A stretch of DNA of 26,377 nt. It comes from Alphaproteobacteria bacterium UBA6347 (GTDB lineage: Bacteria > Pseudomonadota > Alphaproteobacteria > CAAGCB01 > CAG-977). Shown here piece by piece: positions 1 through 8,213 of this stretch. The position numbers were made by a program, and so were the translations under genes. The notes under the pieces are model-generated. The model was not told the origin of the DNA, did no database searches, and was given only the letters and a program-made list of their open reading frames with translations. Position 1 is the stretch's first letter. Each line of letters opens with the position of its first letter. Location of the stretch: assembly GCA_002440235.1 (NCBI GenBank), contig DJRZ01000046.1:32065-58441 (forward strand), in the 5' to 3' direction.

Positions 1-2321
1 CGCGTCCCGCCACCGCCGATTTGCTGGACGCCATAGCGTCGGCGGAAAACGGCAAAGTCGTCCTGCCGGGGCTGGACACGCTGTCCGACGACGAAAGCTT
101 TGCCGCCGTCGAACCCTCTCACCCGCAGTACAACTTGAAAAGACTGCTGGAACGCATGGGCGTCAACCGCCGCGACGTTTTGCCGTTCGGCGCGAAGACC
201 GCGGAACGGACGGAACGTCTGCGCCTGATTTCGGAAGCCATGCGTCCCGCCGCGACGACGGACGGCTGGCGAACCGCGCCGAAATTCGAACCGGACGTTC
301 TGAACGGCGTGCGCCGGATCGACTGCGCCGACGAACGCGAGGAAGCTCTGGTCATCGCGCTGATTTTGCGCCAAACGCTGGAAACGCCTGAAAAAACGGC
401 GGCGCTGATCACGCCCGACCGTTTTCTGGCACGCCGCGTCGTCGCCGAAATGAACCGCTGGGGCATCGAAATGGACGATTCAGCAGGGACGAACCTGACC
501 CTGACGCCGACGGGGACTTTTCTGCTTTTGCTGGGGCAAACCGCGCTGTCGAACGCCGCCCCCGCCGATCTGCTGGCGTGTTTGAAACACCCGACGGCGC
601 TGGGCGGAAAAAGCTTCGCCCCGTTCCGTTCGACCGTGCGCGAACTGGAACGCCGCCTGTTGCGCGGCAGACGCCCCGGAAACGGTTTGGCGGGACTGCT
701 GACCGCGGCTGAAAACGACGAAAACGGAAGCGCGCGCCTTGTCCCGTTCGTCACCGGTCTGATCGACCGGATCGGCGATTTTATCGATTTGATGAGCGGC
801 GGCGCCCCTCTGCCTTTCGGTGAAATGCTGGACGTCCACCTGACCGCCGCCGAACGGCTGGCGCAAAGCGCGGACAAAACCGGCGCGGAACGCCTGTGGT
901 CGGGCGACGCGGGCGATGCAGCGGCTGATTTTCTGACGCAAATCAAGGAACAAGCCGATTTGATCGGCGACATCGCCCCCGCCGAATACCTGCCTTTGCT
1001 TTACGCACTGTTCAAGGGCGTGACCGTGCGTCCGAAATACGGCACGCACCCGCGGCTGGACATTCTGGGGACGATGGAAGCGCGCCTGATTCAGCCCGAC
1101 GTGATGATTCTGGGCGGTCTGAACGAAGGCGTCTGGCCGCAAACGCCCGAAGTCGATCCGTGGCTGTCCCGTCCGATGCGGGAAAAGTGCGGTTTGCCGC
1201 CGCCCGAACGGAAAATCGCGCTGTCCGCCCACGACTTCGCGCAGGCGTTCTGCGCCGAAAACCTGATTATGACCCGCGCGGTCAAAAGCGGCGGCACCCC
1301 CGGCGTTCCGTCCCGCTGGCTGTCGCGTCTGCAAACCGTTCTGGGCATTTCCGGACTGAAATTCGACGGCGGCGACGAACGGGACTGGGCGCGTGAAATC
1401 GACAAGCCCGCGGCGTCGCTGTCCTTTTTGCCGCCGAAACCGACGCCGCCCGCGTCCGCGCGCCCCCGGCGTCTGTCCGTGACCAGAATCGAAACGCTGA
1501 TGCGCGATCCTTACGGCATTTACGCGCGCTACGTGCTGGGACTGAAAAAGCTCAAAGACGTCGACGAACCGTTTTCCGCCGCCGATTTCGGCACGATCGC
1601 GCACAAGGTCGTCGAAGTGTTCTGCGAACGCCACGCGAACGGCGTCCCGCCCGACAACGCCGAAGACGAAATTCTCGCCGTCGCGGACGAACAGATCGAC
1701 GCGCTGGGCTACGCGCGAACGGACGCGACGTTTTGGAAACCGCGTCTGCGGTCGGTCTTGATCTGGTTCGTCAAGCGAATGCGCGAAAGCGGCGACATCA
1801 AAAAAATTCATTGCGAACGCGACGGGAAACTGCGCTTTGAAACCAAAGGCGGCGAATTCGCATTGACGGGCTGCGCCGACCGCATCGATTTGCTGAAAGA
1901 CGGTTCGGCGCGCATCGTCGACTATAAAACGGGCGCGCCCCCCAGCGAAAAAAGCGTCGTCGCGGGATACGCGCCGCAGCTGCCGCTGGAAGCCGCCATT
2001 TACAAATACGGCGAATTCGACGGCGTTCCGCGCGCCGACGTCGGAACGCTGGAATACTGGCGTTTGATCGGGCGCAAAGAGGGCGGAACCGTCAGGCGGC
2101 TGAAAGCGGACGCGCGGGAACTGGCGGACGACGCCCTGAACAGGCTGAAAGATCTGATCAACGCCTACGACGACGAATCCACGCCTTATTACGCCACGCC
2201 CGACACCAGCCTGTCGCTGAAATACAACGACTACGAACATCTGGCGCGGTTCGACGAATGGGCGACGGCGGCGCGGGACGACGATGACGACGGCGACGAC
2301 ACGGAGGACGACAATGGTTGA
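1..2321 (+). CDS. addB: AddB, ATP-dependent helicase/nuclease subunit B (5' truncated by window)
   Basis: Partner of AddA in the AddAB complex, which resects double-strand DNA ends for RecA-dependent recombination. The reading frame is open from base 3, so the N-terminus lies outside the window. About 773 residues are visible, which is most of a ~1000-residue alphaproteobacterial AddB. The inactive-helicase core carries the typical segment MILGGLNEGVWP near 1104-1140. The C-terminal PD-(D/E)XK nuclease has the core IVDYKTG near 1913-1934, preceded by GCADRID near 1870-1890 and followed by a Q-rich, Y-containing segment. The C-terminus is an acidic tail (DDDDDGDDTEDD). I see no C-terminal cysteine cluster of the kind that holds a 4Fe-4S centre in Bacillus AddB. 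The gene overlaps addA by 8 nt, so the two are translationally coupled. Confidence 0.95.
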   Translation, partial: RPATADLLDAIASAENGKVVLPGLDTLSDDESFAAVEPSHPQYNLKRLLERMGVNRRDVLPFGAKTAERTERLRLISEAMRPAATTDGWRTAPKFEPDVLNGVRRIDCADEREEALVIALILRQTLETPEKTAALITPDRFLARRVVAEMNRWGIEMDDSAGTNLTLTPTGTFLLLLGQTALSNAAPADLLACLKHPTALGGKSFAPFRSTVRELERRLLRGRRPGNGLAGLLTAAENDENGSARLVPFVTGLIDRIGDFIDLMSGGAPLPFGEMLDVHLTAAERLAQSADKTGAERLWSGDAGDAAADFLTQIKEQADLIGDIAPAEYLPLLYALFKGVTVRPKYGTHPRLDILGTMEARLIQPDVMILGGLNEGVWPQTPEVDPWLSRPMREKCGLPPPERKIALSAHDFAQAFCAENLIMTRAVKSGGTPGVPSRWLSRLQTVLGISGLKFDGGDERDWAREIDKPAASLSFLPPKPTPPASARPRRLSVTRIETLMRDPYGIYARYVLGLKKLKDVDEPFSAADFGTIAHKVVEVFCERHANGVPPDNAEDEILAVADEQIDALGYARTDATFWKPRLRSVLIWFVKRMRESGDIKKIHCERDGKLRFETKGGEFALTGCADRIDLLKDGSARIVDYKTGAPPSEKSVVAGYAPQLPLEAAIYKYGEFDGVPRADVGTLEYWRLIGRKEGGTVRRLKADARELADDALNRLKDLINAYDDESTPYYATPDTSLSLKYNDYEHLARFDEWATAARDDDDDGDDTEDDNG

Positions 2322-5300
2322 TTCGACAGATCCGAACGCTTTGCAGCGCATGGCGGCTAACCCGTTTGAATCCGCCTGGGTGGCGGCGTCGGCGGGATCG
2401 GGAAAAACGAAAGTCCTGTCCGACCGCGTGCTGAATCTGCTGTTGACGGGAACGCCGCCCGAAAAAATCCTGTGCCTGACTTTCACGCGCACGGCGGCGG
2501 CGCAAATGGCGAACAAGATTTCGGAACGGCTGGGCAGGTGGGCGGCGGAGGACGAATCCGACCTGATCAGGGATTTGACCGACCTGCGCGACGCGCCCCC
2601 CGACGCCGACCTGATCGCGCGCGCCGGACGGCTGTTCGCGCGTCTGCTGGACACGGCGGGGGGATTGAAAGTCACGACTTTGCACGGCTTTTGCCAGTCC
2701 CTGCTGAAACGATTCCCGTTAGAGGCGGGCGTGTCCCCGCATTTCGACGTGCTGGACGAAGCCGGCGCGAAAGATTTGATCGCCCGCGCGCAAACCGACG
2801 TGCTGGGCGCCCCCGCCTACGCGGACTGTTTGAAAACGATCACCATGATGACGGACGAGGACAGTTTTTTGAAACTGCTGGCGGAAATGACGTTCCACTT
2901 GTCGAAACTGCGTCGGATCGACGAACGGTTCAAAACGCCCGAAGCGCTGAAAGCCGCCTATGAATCCGCCCTGTCCCTGCCGCCGGGCGCGACCGTCGAA
3001 AGCCTGACGCGCGATTTTTGCGATATAAGCGAAGAACGCGAAAGCGCGCTGAAAACAGCCGCCGTCGTTCTTTCCGCGTCCAAAAAGCCGACCGACAAAC
3101 AAAAAGGCGCGGTCGTCGCGGCGTTTCTGGCGGCGGACGAAGCGGACAGACCGGAACGGCTGAACGAATACACGGACGTCTTTCTGACGCAAAGCGACAC
3201 GATCCGGTCAAGGCTGGTCTGCAAAGAATCCGAAACCGTCCTGCCCGACATGCTGAAAGAGGCGGATCTGGCTTTGACCTGCCGTCAACGGGTGAAATCG
3301 CTGGAAACGATGGCGCGGTCGACGGATCTGTTGAAAATCGGCGCGGCGATTTTGAACCGCTACACGGCGCTGAAAGCCGAACGCGGCGTCATGGACTACG
3401 ACGATTTGATCGCGTCGGCGAAACGCCTGCTGGAAACGTCGGACGCCGCGGCGTGGGTTTTGTTCAAACTGGACGGCGGCATCGACCACATTCTGGTGGA
3501 CGAGGCGCAGGACACCAGCCCCGACCAATGGGCGATCATCAAAGCGCTGGCGGACGAGTTTTTCGCCGGCGCGGGACGCGAATCGCGAAACAGGACGATT
3601 TTCGCCGTCGGCGACAAAAAGCAGTCGATTTTCAGCTTTCAGGGCGCGGTTCCCGAAGAATTCGAACGCATGCGCCTGTTTTTCAAACAAAAGGTCGAAA
3701 GCGCCGGTCAAAAATGGAACGACGTGCCGATGTACATTTCGTTCCGTTCCGTCCAAGCCGTCATCGACACGGTGAATCTGGTTTTGAAATCGCCCGTTCC
3801 CCGCGACGGCGTCGCCGCCCCCGACGAAGACGCGACGCACGTTTCCTTTCGCAAAAAACAGGGCGGGCTGGTCGAAGTTTGGGCGTTGGAGGAAAAAAAT
3901 CCCGACGACACGCGCCAGCCGTTCACCAAACCCGTCGAACGGACGTTTTCCCAAACGCCCGTCACCCGTCTGGCGCAAAAAATCGCGCGGCGGATCGCGC
4001 GCATGGTTCGCGGCGGGGAAATTCTGGAATCGCAAAACAGACCGATCCGCGCGGGCGACATCATGGTTCTGGTGCGCCGCCGCAACGCCTTTATCGAAGA
4101 TTTGTCCCGCGAACTGAAAACGCTGGGCGTTCCCGTTTCGGGTGTCGACCGGTTGAAAATCACGACGCATGTCGCCGTCAAGGATCTGATGGTTCTGGGC
4201 GATTTTCTGCTGTTGCCCGAAGACGATCTGGCTTTGGCGACCGTGTTGCGCTCTCCCTTATGCGGCACCGCCGCCGACGATCTGACCGACGCGGATGCCG
4301 GCGCGGCGGCGCGGGCGGGCATGCCTCTGACCGGCGTTTCGGAACGGGATCTGTTCGATCTGGCGTTCGACCGCGGCGGGCGGACGCTGTTCGACCGGCT
4401 GAAAACGTACGAAAGCCGCCCCGACACTCCGCTCGGCAAAGCGTATCTGTTTTTAAAAGATTTGCTGGGTCGGGTCGACAAAATGCGCCCGTTCGAACTT
4501 TATTCCTACGTTCTGGGACCCAAAGGCGGACGCGCGGCGTTCGTCGCGCGGCTGGGCGAACAGGCGCTGGACGCGCTGGACGAGTTTATGGCGCTGGCGC
4601 TGAAATTCGACATGAGTCAGCCGCCGTCGCTGCAAAACTTTTTGATTTCCCTGCGCAAAAACGACGTCGAAATCAAGCGCGACCCCGAACAGGCGGCGTT
4701 CGACGCGGTACGCATCATGACCGTCCACGCGTCGAAAGGCTTGCAGGCGCCGATCGTCTTCCTGCCCGACACGCATCAGCTTCCGACCGTCAAAGACCGC
4801 ACGTTCTGGACGGACGACGACGGTCTGCTGCTGTGGTCGCCGTCCAAGCCGATCCGATGCGAGCGCGTCAAAGACGAAATCGCCGCCGAAGAACGAAAAC
4901 AGCGGCGTGAATACAACCGCCTGCTGTACGTCGCGCTGACGCGCGCCGCCGACCGTCTGTACGTCGCCGGCTGGGAAAGCAAGGGATCGCCGACCGAAGA
5001 CTGGTACACGTCGGTTCGAAACGCGCTGAGCGGACACGCGCCGGACGCCGAAAACGACGGACCGGACGCCCCCGTCCTGCGCCTGACATGCGAACAAACG
5101 GAACCGCCCGCGCCCGCGCCGGAACGTTTGGAAAACCGCGCGCCCGCCCCTCTGCCCGAATGGGCGCGCCGCCCCGCGCCGGACGAACCGACGCCGCCGC
5201 GCCCCCTCGCCCCGTCGCGCCCCGACGTGGACGATCCCGCCGCGCCGTCCCCGCTGACCGCCGGACGGGTCAAAGCCGTCAAGCGCGGGATTTTGGTGCA

Positions 5301-5766
5301 TTCCCTGTTGGAAATCCTGCCCCGTCTTGGCGAATCCGACCGTTTCGCCGCCGCGCGGCGGCTGATCGCCGTCCGCGCCCCCGACCTGCCGGACGACGAA
5401 GCCGGCGAACTGGCGCGATCCGTCGTTTCCCTGCTGACCGCGCCGGAATGCGCGGGCGTGTTCCGCCCCGATTCGCTGGCGGAAGTCCCCGTGTCCGGCG
5501 TCGTGGACGACCGCGTCGTGAACGGCAAAATCGACCGCGTCGCCGTTTCGGACGGCGAAGTGCGCCTGTTCGATTACAAATCGGGCAGCCGCGTTCCCGA
5601 AACCGTTGACGAAACGCCCGAAGCCTACGTTTATCAAATGGCGGCGTACAAAGCGCTGATGCGCGAAATTTACCCCGATAAAACGGTGCGCTGTTTCCTG
5701 CTGTGGACGGAAGCGCCGAAAGTCGTCGAAATCACGGATTTGGTTTCGCGGTACGAACGGACGTAG
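2314..5766 (+). CDS. addA: AddA, ATP-dependent helicase/nuclease subunit A (UvrD-like)
   Basis: UvrD-family 3'-5' helicase with a C-terminal nuclease, 1150 residues, the motor of AddAB. Motif I ASAGSGKT is at residues 25-32, motif Ia LTFTRTAAAQM follows, Walker B DEAQD is at 396-400, motif III VGDKKQSIFSFQG is near 432-444, motif V TVHASKG at 803-809, and motif VI YVALTRA at 872-878. The nuclease site has D1074 and D1087-Y-K1089 followed by SG, then a YQMAAY segment. A Pro/Ala-rich linker near 930-990 joins helicase and nuclease. I chose ATG 2314 because GGAGG at 2303-2307 sits 6 nt upstream. A possible earlier in-frame start at 2284 would encode a Thr/Arg-rich stretch unlike the family. A bidirectional terminator follows. 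Confidence 0.97.
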   Translation: MVDSTDPNALQRMAANPFESAWVAASAGSGKTKVLSDRVLNLLLTGTPPEKILCLTFTRTAAAQMANKISERLGRWAAEDESDLIRDLTDLRDAPPDADLIARAGRLFARLLDTAGGLKVTTLHGFCQSLLKRFPLEAGVSPHFDVLDEAGAKDLIARAQTDVLGAPAYADCLKTITMMTDEDSFLKLLAEMTFHLSKLRRIDERFKTPEALKAAYESALSLPPGATVESLTRDFCDISEERESALKTAAVVLSASKKPTDKQKGAVVAAFLAADEADRPERLNEYTDVFLTQSDTIRSRLVCKESETVLPDMLKEADLALTCRQRVKSLETMARSTDLLKIGAAILNRYTALKAERGVMDYDDLIASAKRLLETSDAAAWVLFKLDGGIDHILVDEAQDTSPDQWAIIKALADEFFAGAGRESRNRTIFAVGDKKQSIFSFQGAVPEEFERMRLFFKQKVESAGQKWNDVPMYISFRSVQAVIDTVNLVLKSPVPRDGVAAPDEDATHVSFRKKQGGLVEVWALEEKNPDDTRQPFTKPVERTFSQTPVTRLAQKIARRIARMVRGGEILESQNRPIRAGDIMVLVRRRNAFIEDLSRELKTLGVPVSGVDRLKITTHVAVKDLMVLGDFLLLPEDDLALATVLRSPLCGTAADDLTDADAGAAARAGMPLTGVSERDLFDLAFDRGGRTLFDRLKTYESRPDTPLGKAYLFLKDLLGRVDKMRPFELYSYVLGPKGGRAAFVARLGEQALDALDEFMALALKFDMSQPPSLQNFLISLRKNDVEIKRDPEQAAFDAVRIMTVHASKGLQAPIVFLPDTHQLPTVKDRTFWTDDDGLLLWSPSKPIRCERVKDEIAAEERKQRREYNRLLYVALTRAADRLYVAGWESKGSPTEDWYTSVRNALSGHAPDAENDGPDAPVLRLTCEQTEPPAPAPERLENRAPAPLPEWARRPAPDEPTPPRPLAPSRPDVDDPAAPSPLTAGRVKAVKRGILVHSLLEILPRLGESDRFAAARRLIAVRAPDLPDDEAGELARSVVSLLTAPECAGVFRPDSLAEVPVSGVVDDRVVNGKIDRVAVSDGEVRLFDYKSGSRVPETVDETPEAYVYQMAAYKALMREIYPDKTVRCFLLWTEAPKVVEITDLVSRYERT

Positions 5767-5771
5767 CAAAA

Positions 5772-5800
5772 GCGGGGCTGTTTGACAGCCCCGCCCGTTG
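5772..5800. terminator. Bidirectional rho-independent terminator
   Basis: A perfect 9-bp stem GCGGGGCTG / CAGCCCCGC (5772-5780 and 5786-5794) has a 5-nt loop. T-rich sequence follows it on the + strand, and AAAA at 5768-5771 gives a U-run on the - strand. It lies between the convergent addA and D-2-hydroxyacid dehydrogenase genes and can end both transcripts. Confidence 0.8.
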
Positions 5801-5818
5801 TTTTCAGACTTTTAAACT

Positions 5819-6850
5819 TTATTTGTTCAGAACGGAATTGATCGTCTTGCCGTTCACGAACGAAACGATGCTTTCGTCCGCCGTTCTCAAAATGCGGTGC
5901 ACCGCGTCAATCGAGTTGAACGCGACGTGCGGCGTGATGATGACGTTTTTCAACTGCAGCATGCGCAGGTTGATCAGCGAACGCAACAGCGTGTCGGATT
6001 CGTGCGTTTCGATCGCGGACAGATACAGGTCGTCGTGAATCAGCGGCGATTCGTATTCCAGAACGTCCAGCCCCGCGCCGTACACTTTGCCGCTGGACAG
6101 CGCCTTGTACAACGCTTCGGTGTCGATCAGCTCGCCGCGGGCGGTGTTGACGATGACGACGCCCTGTTTCATCTTGGCGAACGCCGCGTCGTCCAGCAGG
6201 TGGTAGTTTTCCTTTGTCAGCGGGCAATGCAGGGTAATGACGTCGGACTGCGTCAGCAGTTCGTCCAGCGAAACGTATTTGAACCCGTATTCCTGCGCGA
6301 ATTTTTCGTTGGGATACGGATCGAACGCCAGCAGCGTCATGTCAAAGCTTTTGGCGATTTTGGCGACGTAGCGTCCGATCGCGCCCGTTCCGATGATGCC
6401 GATCGTGCGCCCGCGCAGATCGAATCCCAAATAGCGGTCGGTGCTGACGTGGCTTTCCTGAACCGCGCGGAAGGAACGGCTGATTTTGCGGGTCACGTCG
6501 ATCAGCAGACCGAACGTGTATTCCGCGACGGTCGAATCGCCGTACCCGGGGACGTTGACGACTTCGATCCCGTGTTCGCGGCAGTATGCCAAATCGACAT
6601 TGTTGTATCCCGTCGAACGCAACGCGATCAATTTCAGATTCGGGAAGTTCGACAAAACGCGCGCGCCGACGTCGACGGCGTGGACGAACACCGAAATGAT
6701 GTCCGCGTCGGAAACCCGTTTGATTTCCTCTTCGGTCAAATCGGCGGGGCTTTTTTCCAGATAGACGGTCTGCGCGTCAATCGGCAGCGGATTTTTTTTG
6801 TAATAATCGGCGGCGATTTCGGAAACATTGAAATAAACGATTTTTGTCAT
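5819..6850 (-). CDS. D-2-hydroxyacid dehydrogenase, D-lactate dehydrogenase-like
   Basis: NAD-dependent D-2-hydroxyacid dehydrogenase of 343 residues, most like fermentative D-lactate dehydrogenase (LdhA, about 330 residues). It would reduce pyruvate to D-lactate and regenerate NAD+. The Rossmann motif GIIGTGAIG is at residues 151-159. The catalytic triad is R238 (in NTARGE), E267 (in LDVLEYE) and H308 (in ITPH). The substrate-side segment RSTGYNNVDL at 78-87 and the signature around 100-122 also fit. I chose ATG 6850 because GGAG lies 6 nt upstream; an in-frame ATG at 6871 is less well placed. The gene has its own candidate promoter and is separated from the upstream alaA by a terminator. 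Substrate specificity within the family cannot be fixed from sequence alone. Confidence 0.88.
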   Translation of the reverse strand: MTKIVYFNVSEIAADYYKKNPLPIDAQTVYLEKSPADLTEEEIKRVSDADIISVFVHAVDVGARVLSNFPNLKLIALRSTGYNNVDLAYCREHGIEVVNVPGYGDSTVAEYTFGLLIDVTRKISRSFRAVQESHVSTDRYLGFDLRGRTIGIIGTGAIGRYVAKIAKSFDMTLLAFDPYPNEKFAQEYGFKYVSLDELLTQSDVITLHCPLTKENYHLLDDAAFAKMKQGVVIVNTARGELIDTEALYKALSSGKVYGAGLDVLEYESPLIHDDLYLSAIETHESDTLLRSLINLRMLQLKNVIITPHVAFNSIDAVHRILRTADESIVSFVNGKTINSVLNK

Positions 6851-6886
6851 GGCGTACTCCATCAATTTCAAACCTTTGACGCGTGA

Positions 6887-6914
6887 AATATAGAACGGTT
6901 TTCAAAAAAATCAA
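6887..6914 (-). promoter_or_regulatory. Candidate sigma-70 promoter of the D-2-hydroxyacid dehydrogenase gene
   Basis: On the - strand there is a -35 TTGATT (6914-6909) and a -10 TATATT (6892-6887) with a 16-bp spacer, about 37 nt upstream of the chosen start. It lies just downstream of the alaA terminator, consistent with separate transcription. Confidence 0.4.
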
Positions 6915-6937
6915 TATGGCTTATATGACAAACATCA

Positions 6938-6974
6938 CAAAAAAGGCGCCGCGGCACCGCCGGACGCCTTTTAT
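6938..6974 (-). terminator. Rho-independent terminator of the FAD oxidoreductase-alaA unit
   Basis: Read on the - strand, just after the alaA stop, an outer stem GGCG/CGCC encloses an inner stem CGGC-GGT-GCCG and is followed by a run of six T. The stem is interrupted by small internal loops. The U-run and position make it a credible terminator. Confidence 0.65.
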
Positions 6975-6979
6975 CCGCC

Positions 6980-8200
6980 TTATTCCTGACGATAGGTCGC
7001 CAGAAATTCCTTCAACCGTCCCAGCGCCTTTTCCAAATCGTCCGCGCGCGGCAGGAAAACGACGCGGAAATGATCGGGCTTTTCCCAGTTGAACCCCGTT
7101 CCGTTGACCAGCAGAATCCGTTTGTCCATCAGCAGATCCAGCACGAATTTCTGATCGTCGTAAATATTGAACTTCGCCGTGTCGATTTTGGGGAACATGT
7201 ACAGCGACCCCATCGCCTTGACGCACGAAATTCCCGGAATGTCGTTCAGCAGTTTGTGGCACAGCGTGCGCTGTTCGTACAGCCTCCCCCCCGGTTTGAC
7301 CAGATCGTTGATGCTTTGATAGCCGCCCAGCGCGGTCTGAATCGCGTACTGCCCCGGCACGTTGGAACACAGCCGCATGTTCGCCAGCAGATCCAGCCCG
7401 TCGATGTAGTCTTCGGCGATTTTCTTGTTGCCGCTCAGCACCATCCAAGCCGCGCGGAACCCGCAGGCGCGGTAGTTTTTGGACAAGCCGTTGTAGGTGA
7501 CGCACAGCGTGTCGCGAACCATGGACGCCAGCGACGTGTGAACCGCGCCGTCGTACAGGATTTTGTCGTAGATTTCGTCGCAGAACACCGCCAGTTTGTG
7601 CTTTTCGGCTATGGCGGCGATTTTTTCCAGAACCTCTTTCGGATAGACGGCGCCCGTCGGGTTGTTCGGGTTGATGACGACGATTCCCTTTGTTTTGGGC
7701 GTGATTTTGCTTTCCAGATCGTTCAAGTCGGGATACCAGTCCGATTCTTCGTCGCAAACGTAATGCACGGGCTTTCCGCCCGCCAGACAGATCGCCGCCG
7801 TCCACAGCGGGTAGTCCGGCGCGGGGACGAGGATTTCGTCGCCGCCGTCCAGAAACGCCTCCATGCTGAGCAGGATCAGGTCGGAAACGCCGTTGCCCAG
7901 ATAGATGTCGTTGATCTGGACGCCGTCGATGCCCTTTTGCTGGCAATAGTGCATGACCGCCTTGCGCGCGGGAAAGATGCCCTTTGAATCGGAATAGCCG
8001 TCGGAAAACGGAATGTTCAAAATGACGTCCTTGATGATTTCCTCGGGCGCGTTCAGGTCGAACACGGCGGGGTTGCCGATGTTCAATTTCAGGATTTTAT
8101 AGCCCGCCTCCTCCAACCGGTTGGCGGCTTTTAAAACGGGACCGCGGATTTCGTAGTGAACGCCGTTCAGACGCGACGATTTTTGAAACTCTCTCATCAT
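6980..8200 (-). CDS. alaA: Glutamate-pyruvate aminotransferase AlaA
   Basis: Class I/II PLP-dependent aminotransferase making alanine from pyruvate and glutamate. It is 406 residues, against 405 for E. coli AlaA, and very similar throughout. Shared segments include KLNIGNP at 38-44, LVPAPDYPLWTAA near 124-135, INPNNPTGAVY at 176-186 and CDEIYDKILYD near 207-217. The PLP lysine is K241 in the segment NGLSKNYR. I chose the ATG at 8200 because AAGGAG (8211-8206) lies 5 nt upstream; the next codon is also ATG. The frame stays open upstream to 8275 but that part overlaps the neighbouring gene and has no family similarity. It follows the FAD oxidoreductase by 13 nt, so they are probably co-transcribed. 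Confidence 0.95.
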   Translation of the reverse strand: MMREFQKSSRLNGVHYEIRGPVLKAANRLEEAGYKILKLNIGNPAVFDLNAPEEIIKDVILNIPFSDGYSDSKGIFPARKAVMHYCQQKGIDGVQINDIYLGNGVSDLILLSMEAFLDGGDEILVPAPDYPLWTAAICLAGGKPVHYVCDEESDWYPDLNDLESKITPKTKGIVVINPNNPTGAVYPKEVLEKIAAIAEKHKLAVFCDEIYDKILYDGAVHTSLASMVRDTLCVTYNGLSKNYRACGFRAAWMVLSGNKKIAEDYIDGLDLLANMRLCSNVPGQYAIQTALGGYQSINDLVKPGGRLYEQRTLCHKLLNDIPGISCVKAMGSLYMFPKIDTAKFNIYDDQKFVLDLLMDKRILLVNGTGFNWEKPDHFRVVFLPRADDLEKALGRLKEFLATYRQE

Positions 8201-8213
8201 CAAAGCTCCTTGC

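Noticed and set aside
480..2675. Long open frame on the - strand opposite addB/addA
   Set aside because: It mirrors the GC-rich codon pattern of addB, is Arg/Gln/Phe-rich low-complexity sequence and has no recognisable domain.
3018..4910. 630-residue open frame inside addA, + strand, other frame
   Set aside because: Arg-rich out-of-frame reading of addA, whose helicase motifs are all intact in the main frame.
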